Assembly (NCBI GenBank): GCA_019694155.1
Contig: JAIBCN010000193.1
Span: forward strand, 1 to 64,000
DNA length: 64,000 bases
Direction: 5' to 3'
Origin: Vicinamibacteria bacterium
Lineage (GTDB): Bacteria; Acidobacteriota; Vicinamibacteria; Fen-336; JAGNNV01
The position numbers and the translations under genes are program-made. This document shows positions 60,120 through 64,000 of this stretch, piece by piece (the first letter of the stretch is position 1; the number at the start of each line of letters is the position of its first letter). The notes below the pieces were generated by a model, which had not been told where the DNA came from, made no database searches, and was given only the letters and a program-made list of their open reading frames with translations.

Positions 60120-61112
60120 TCAAGCCGGCCGGGGCCGGCCGTGAAGCCGGAGCCTCGAGATGCCGCCGTCAGGGAAGATCTTCATGCGGACGTGCGTCAC
60201 CGCCTCGTGCTTCGCGAGGCCCTTCGCGATGAGATGGCGTCGGTGCGGGCGGAGCTTTTGCGCGGGCAGGAGCGGCGCGAAGGCCACGCGGTTGCTCGCG
60301 AAGTCCTCGAGGCTCGCGCCGGGTGCGAACGCCCCCTCGAGCGAGGCGCTCTCGGGATAGTTGCCCTTGAAGTGGTTGGTGTCGATCTCGACCTTCTCGA
60401 TGCGCCCGGGAGCGCCGAGTTTCAGGATCACCCAGTCATGACCGGGGCCGCGCCGCCGCCGCGACTGCCATCCCTCGCCCATGTGGGGCGCCCGCCCGGG
60501 CAGCAGGAGGTTGTTCTTCGCCCCGAAATGCTCGTCGCTGGCGAGGAGAGCGCGCCCGCCGTTCTCGAGGGCGGCAAGATCGACGACGCCCTTCTTCTTC
60601 GTCCAGTCGACGGCCACCTCGCCAAACACCCGCAGCCGGGCGACCCCGCCATCCGGATAGATGTGGAAGCGAAGGTGGGTCACCGCACGGCTGATCAGGA
60701 TCGGGAAGCGATTGTGTCCGTCGCCCGAAAGGGCGACGGGACTCAGGATGGAACTCCAGGGCAGCTTGTCCACGGTCTTTGGGGTGACCGCGGTCTTCAC
60801 GTCGCAGGCCTCGATCGAGGCCTTCTCCGGGAAGTTGCCGGTGAAGAAGGAGGTGTCGATATCGACGCCGCGGATCACGCCGCGCCGGCCCAGTTCGATC
60901 ACGCACCAGTCGTGGCCCGGCCCTCGCTTCCTCCGCGTCTCCCAGCCATCCATCCACATGCCGTTTGGCGTGAAACGGTTCGCGATGGAGACCGCGCTCT
61001 CCGGCTTCAATAGATTGTGGCGGGAGGCGAAGAACTCGTCGCTCGCGAAGAGAACGCGGCCGCCGAGGCGGGATGAGGCGAGATCGACGAGGCTCAGGAA
61101 ATCTTCGCTCAC
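60120..61112 (-). CDS. alc: Allantoicase
   Basis: Hydrolyses allantoate to ureidoglycolate and urea in purine degradation. The 330-residue protein consists of two repeated jelly-roll domains: VLFASDEFFASRHNLL with DGWETRRKRGPGHDWCVIELG, and LLASDEHFGAKNNLLLPGRAP with GWQSRRRRGPGHDWVILKLG. GTG at 61112 is selected because GGAGAA lies just upstream; GTG at 61157 would add 15 residues. It lies near a deaminase and, further away, the molybdenum hydroxylase. Confidence 0.93.
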   Translation of the reverse strand: MSEDFLSLVDLASSRLGGRVLFASDEFFASRHNLLKPESAVSIANRFTPNGMWMDGWETRRKRGPGHDWCVIELGRRGVIRGVDIDTSFFTGNFPEKASIEACDVKTAVTPKTVDKLPWSSILSPVALSGDGHNRFPILISRAVTHLRFHIYPDGGVARLRVFGEVAVDWTKKKGVVDLAALENGGRALLASDEHFGAKNNLLLPGRAPHMGEGWQSRRRRGPGHDWVILKLGAPGRIEKVEIDTNHFKGNYPESASLEGAFAPGASLEDFASNRVAFAPLLPAQKLRPHRRHLIAKGLAKHEAVTHVRMKIFPDGGISRLRLHGRPRPA

Positions 61113-61242
61113 GGGAATTTCTCCAACGGGGGCGGCAAAAGATCCGTGATCGTACACCTTGTGACCCCGATCGGCTCCCTGGTCCGCACACGGACCCCGC
61201 GCGCCAGCCCGTCATTCCGGAGTCGAGCGGTAAGCTCGCCGG

Positions 61243-61746
61243 ATGGCGCGATCCAACGTTTCCCCAACTCCAAAGGCCCAGGACGAGGCCTACATGCACA
61301 TGGCCCTGCGAGAGGCCTCCCGCGGCATGCGCGGCGGCCAGGGCGGCCCCTTCGGGGCGTGCATCGTCAAGAACGGGCTCATCGTAGCGGTCGCCCACAA
61401 CCGGGTGCTCGTCACCGGCAACCCGACCCAGCACGCCGAAGTGGTCGCCATCGGCCGCGCCGCGAGACACCTCGGCACGCACGTCCTCAAGGGCTGCACG
61501 ATCTACTCCACCACCGAGCCCTGCCCGATGTGCTTCTCGGCCATCCACTGGGCCCAGATCGACCGGATCGTGTTCGGCACCGGCATCGCCGACGTGAAGC
61601 GCCTCGGCTTCAACGAGCTGTCGATCTCCAACAGCACGCTCAAGCGCCTGGGCCGGAGCCGTGTCGTCCTCGATCGGGCGGCCAAGCGGGAGTGCACGGA
61701 CCTGCTTCGGTCGTGGGCCGCGCTGGAGACGAAGAAGACTTACTAG
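61243..61746 (+). CDS. Guanine/nucleoside deaminase (CDA superfamily)
   Basis: A 167-residue zinc deaminase. The catalytic HAEVVAI (His ligand and Glu) and PCPMCFSA (two Cys ligands) are present, and GGPFGACIVKNG and FGTGIADVKRLGFNEL fit the guanine deaminase (GuaD) branch better than tRNA adenosine deaminase. Guanine to xanthine would feed the molybdenum hydroxylase. The ATG is 6 nt from a TAAGCT box. Its stop overlaps the convergent gene. Confidence 0.88.
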   Translation: MARSNVSPTPKAQDEAYMHMALREASRGMRGGQGGPFGACIVKNGLIVAVAHNRVLVTGNPTQHAEVVAIGRAARHLGTHVLKGCTIYSTTEPCPMCFSAIHWAQIDRIVFGTGIADVKRLGFNELSISNSTLKRLGRSRVVLDRAAKRECTDLLRSWAALETKKTY

Positions 61747-62222
61747 AACTCGCGGCGCGGGGGCGCCTGGGTCGCGGGCTCGATCCGGCCGGCGAGGATC
61801 TCCGCCCGATAGTAGTTCTCGCCCTTGACCGGGGCTTCGGCCATCCTTCGCAGAAGAGCGATCTGGCCCAGGTGCGTGAGGGCGTCGGCGATCGGGCCCT
61901 GGAAGAGGCCTGCGGCAGGGGCCTTCAGGTCCGAGGGATCCGCGAGGCGGTCGTCGAATCGCCGGAGCGCCGCATAGAAGCGCAGCACCTCCTCTTCCCA
62001 GGGTAGGGGCGTCTCGTCCTTCCAGACCTGCTGGCCCAGAGCGATCGACAGAGCCCAGTCGAAGAGGTCCCCCATGTGGGCGAGGATCTCCACCGCGCTT
62101 CGCGACCCGTCGGAGGCCTGAAACGCCGCGAAGCCGGGAGGCACGTCGGCAAGCACCTTGCGGGAGCGATAGGCAAGAGTAGCCACGGTGTGGCGCAGGA
62201 GGGCCCGTTCATCGCCCGGCAT
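61743..62222 (-). CDS. DinB-like four-helix protein
   Basis: A 159-residue protein with the layout of the DinB/YfiT superfamily: LRHTVATLAYRSRKVLADVP, a His in LAHMGDLFDWAL and a third His in DALTHLGQIALLRRM, likely metal ligands. Members include thiol-dependent transferases and damage-inducible proteins of unknown activity. It starts one nucleotide after the stop of the aminotransferase gene, so the two are cotranscribed. Confidence 0.8.
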   Translation of the reverse strand: MPGDERALLRHTVATLAYRSRKVLADVPPGFAAFQASDGSRSAVEILAHMGDLFDWALSIALGQQVWKDETPLPWEEEVLRFYAALRRFDDRLADPSDLKAPAAGLFQGPIADALTHLGQIALLRRMAEAPVKGENYYRAEILAGRIEPATQAPPRREF

Positions 62223-62223
62223 C

Positions 62224-63507
62224 TCACGCCCTCCGTACCGCGAGGGCCGAGACGACTTCGAGAACGCGATCGATGTCGGCGGGAGACACGTAGATGTGAG
62301 CGGAGAGGCGTACGCCCTTGTCATCACCCTGCGCGCGCACGCGGATCTTCCGGGCCCAGAGCGCATTCTGGAGATCGCGCGCCGTCGTTCCCTCCACCCT
62401 GAACGTGGTGATGGCCGAGGCCAGGCGCGGATCGGACGGCGAAGAGAGCACGGCGCCCTTGATCTTCGCGAGCCCGTCGCGCAGCCGTTTCGTGAGAGCG
62501 AGATCCCAGCGCTCCACGCGGTCCATGCCGTGCCGCTCACCCAGCGCCAGCGCGGTCATGAGGCCGTCGATGAGGGCGGTGCTTCCCGTGCCGTACTGCA
62601 TGAAGCGAAAGGAGCCCTGCTCCTTGTTGTCCCACTGGTAGCTCGCGAGCGTCGTCCAGAACTTCTCCTGCAAGGGACGCCGGATGTAGAGGAGGCCGGT
62701 GCCTTTGGGAGCGAGCAGCCACTTGTGCGGGCTGGCCACGTAGGCGTCGCAACCCAGTTCGCGCACGTTCACCCGGATCTGGCCCACGGCCTGCGCGCCG
62801 TCGATGAGGGACAGGGCACCCCGCTCGCGGGCAAGCGCGATGAGATCGACGACGGGCATCAGGATCCCGAACTGGGAGGTGATGTGGGAGACCATGATCG
62901 CACGCGTCCTTGGGGTCGCGGCCGCGCGGAACATCGCGGTGATCCCTTCGGGGCCGCCGCCCACCGCGGTCGCGAGGGGCAGCTCCTTCACCACGATGCC
63001 CCGCCGCTTCGCCATGAGCCGGAAGATGGAGACAGCACCCCCGTGCTCCTGGTCCGTGGTGAGCACCTCGTCGCCCGCCTGCCAGTCGATGCCGTTCCCG
63101 AGCGCGTTCATTCCCATGGTGGCGTTCTGGGTGATGGCGATCTCGTCGGCGGAAGCTCCGAGGAACTTCGCGGCCCTCTCCCGGGCGGCCATCAGGGGCT
63201 GGTAGCCGGTGAGCGGCTCGCCATCGGCCTGGAAGTAGGGCCAGTCGGGCAAGGATGCCTCCGTGTTCCGCAGGCCGTTCACCATGGCGTCCATCACTTC
63301 GCGGGGAATGGCGCCGAGCGTGCCCGTGTTGCAGTAGGTCACCTCCCGCGGAAAGAGCAGGTCCCCTCGCAGGCGCGCGAACATTTCGGCATCGCTCGCG
63401 GGGCCTTGCGGCTGCGCGGCGGCGGCACGGGCCTCGCGCGGGTCCAGGAGCCCTTGAACCAGGGGAATCGCGGCCAGCGCTCCCAGAAAGTCTCGCCTGT
63501 TTTCCAT
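62224..63507 (-). CDS. Tat-exported class V aminotransferase-like protein
   Basis: PLP-dependent enzyme of 427 residues. The N-terminal NRRDFLGALAAIPLVQGLL is a Tat signal. The PLP lysine is in DAYVASPHKWLLAPKGTGLLY, with DGAQAVGQ binding the cofactor ring and a QEHGG motif before it. The profile resembles isopenicillin N epimerase/cysteine desulfurase-like class V proteins. Tat export suits a cofactor-bound folded enzyme. GGAGGAAGAG precedes the ATG at 63507. Confidence 0.9.
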   Translation of the reverse strand: MENRRDFLGALAAIPLVQGLLDPREARAAAAQPQGPASDAEMFARLRGDLLFPREVTYCNTGTLGAIPREVMDAMVNGLRNTEASLPDWPYFQADGEPLTGYQPLMAARERAAKFLGASADEIAITQNATMGMNALGNGIDWQAGDEVLTTDQEHGGAVSIFRLMAKRRGIVVKELPLATAVGGGPEGITAMFRAAATPRTRAIMVSHITSQFGILMPVVDLIALARERGALSLIDGAQAVGQIRVNVRELGCDAYVASPHKWLLAPKGTGLLYIRRPLQEKFWTTLASYQWDNKEQGSFRFMQYGTGSTALIDGLMTALALGERHGMDRVERWDLALTKRLRDGLAKIKGAVLSSPSDPRLASAITTFRVEGTTARDLQNALWARKIRVRAQGDDKGVRLSAHIYVSPADIDRVLEVVSALAVRRA

Positions 63508-63555
63508 CGGCTCTTCCTCCCTCAAGTGATCGGCCTCAGAATACGCGGTTTCTGC

Positions 63556-64000
63556 ATGGTCACCGCGCTCATTCTCTGCTCCGCGATCCTGCACGCCTCC
63601 TGGAACGCCTTCGTGAAAAACGACGGGGACCGCACAGTGGCCATGGCGTGGATCATGGGGATTGGGGGGATCGCGAGCCTTATCGCTCTCCCCTTCACCT
63701 CGTTTCCAAAGCCCGAGGTCTGGCCCTACCTGATAGCGACCACCGTCCTGCAGAACGTGTACTTCGCGTTCGTGATCCTCTCCTATCGGCATGGCGACCT
63801 GTCGCAGGCCTACCCGATCGCGCGGGGCTCGGCCGCCCTGTTCGCCGCCGTGGCCGCCTCGACGCTGGGCCTCGACGTGCTGGTTCCACGCGAGTGGCTG
63901 GGCATCGGCCTCTCTTCGCTCGGCATCGCGAGCCTCGCTTTCGCCGCGCGAGGATCGGGAACACTGCTCCACCGGTCGCTCGGATATCCGCTCCTGAGCG
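63556..64000 (+). CDS. EamA/DMT family transporter, 3' end cut by window edge
   Basis: The first 148 residues of a multispanning transporter. It starts MVTALILCSAILHASWNAFVKN, followed by at least four TMs including IMGIGGIASLIALPFT, YLIATTVLQNVYFAFVILSY and GIGLSSLGIASLAFAARG; SYRHGDLSQAYPIARGSAAL is a typical DMT motif. It is divergent from the aminotransferase gene. The second EamA half and the stop lie outside the window. Confidence 0.85.
   Translation, partial: MVTALILCSAILHASWNAFVKNDGDRTVAMAWIMGIGGIASLIALPFTSFPKPEVWPYLIATTVLQNVYFAFVILSYRHGDLSQAYPIARGSAALFAAVAASTLGLDVLVPREWLGIGLSSLGIASLAFAARGSGTLLHRSLGYPLLS

Noticed and set aside
57329..60232. A 967-codon plus-strand frame
   Set aside because: Lies antisense to the family B DNA polymerase, which has all exonuclease and polymerase motifs.
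61203..61242. A possible third REP copy (GTCATTCCGGAGTCGAG)
   Set aside because: Only half of the motif is present and no stem can be formed, so it was not listed as a repeat.

Overview
The window is a high-GC, gene-dense bacterial chromosome segment with no rRNA, tRNA, integrase or CRISPR array that I could find. It looks like a Gram-negative heterotroph of Acidobacteriota or Gemmatimonadota type. The evidence is an 830-residue duplicated MacB/FtsX permease (ADOP type), many exported peptidases (S10, M28, DUF885, penicillin acylase), lipoprotein and Tat signals, a beta-barrel-like outer membrane protein, and a bacterial family B DNA polymerase. This assignment is an inference from gene content, not a phylogeny. 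Neighbouring genes are often joined by ATGA or GTGA stop/start overlaps. Many first genes carry a -10-like TAnnnT box only 6-12 nt before the start codon, suggesting leaderless mRNAs.

Layout, left to right. 1-7131 (minus): galK, a CUT2 sugar ABC permease and ATPase, a truncated VOC gene, the ADOP permease and a partial xylA. 7246-12220 (plus): S10 carboxypeptidase, two small envelope proteins and a tandem pair of MacB-like permeases. 12234-16237 (minus): three NAD(P)-dependent sugar or hydroxyacid dehydrogenases and an exported intradiol dioxygenase. 16338-29238 (mostly minus): a peptide ABC importer split into two parts by plus-strand ychF and a CAT-like gene, followed by two overlapping DUF885 peptidase genes and an M28 peptidase. 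29274-31088: peroxiredoxin, a 2-TM protein and a creatininase-family protein. 31201-35717 (plus): mnmA, dusB, a barrel-like protein and a dienelactone hydrolase.

35765-43395 is a pentose phosphate locus. pgl-rpe (plus) converges on tal-pgi-gnd-zwf-ppgK (minus). Between them lies an independently transcribed structured RNA candidate (promoter 37271-37300, terminator ending at 37572).

43473-49944 is an accessory island, bracketed by inverted copies of a dispersed repeat. It holds a RelE/CopG-type toxin-antitoxin pair, a broken UvrD-type helicase remnant, a two-domain protein with a C-terminal TIR/deoxyribosyltransferase-like effector domain, an OLD-type ATPase/TOPRIM nuclease, and the C-terminal remnant of a type III restriction methyltransferase. 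Base composition in 45-48.5 kb is visibly less GC-rich than elsewhere. The TIR-like plus OLD pair is the best candidate here for an undescribed defence system.

49945-64000: a three-subunit molybdenum hydroxylase (xanthine dehydrogenase type), penicillin acylase, an ABC exporter, family B DNA polymerase, allantoicase, a guanine/nucleoside deaminase, a DinB-like protein, an exported class V aminotransferase and a partial EamA transporter. The hydroxylase, allantoicase and deaminase together suggest purine breakdown.
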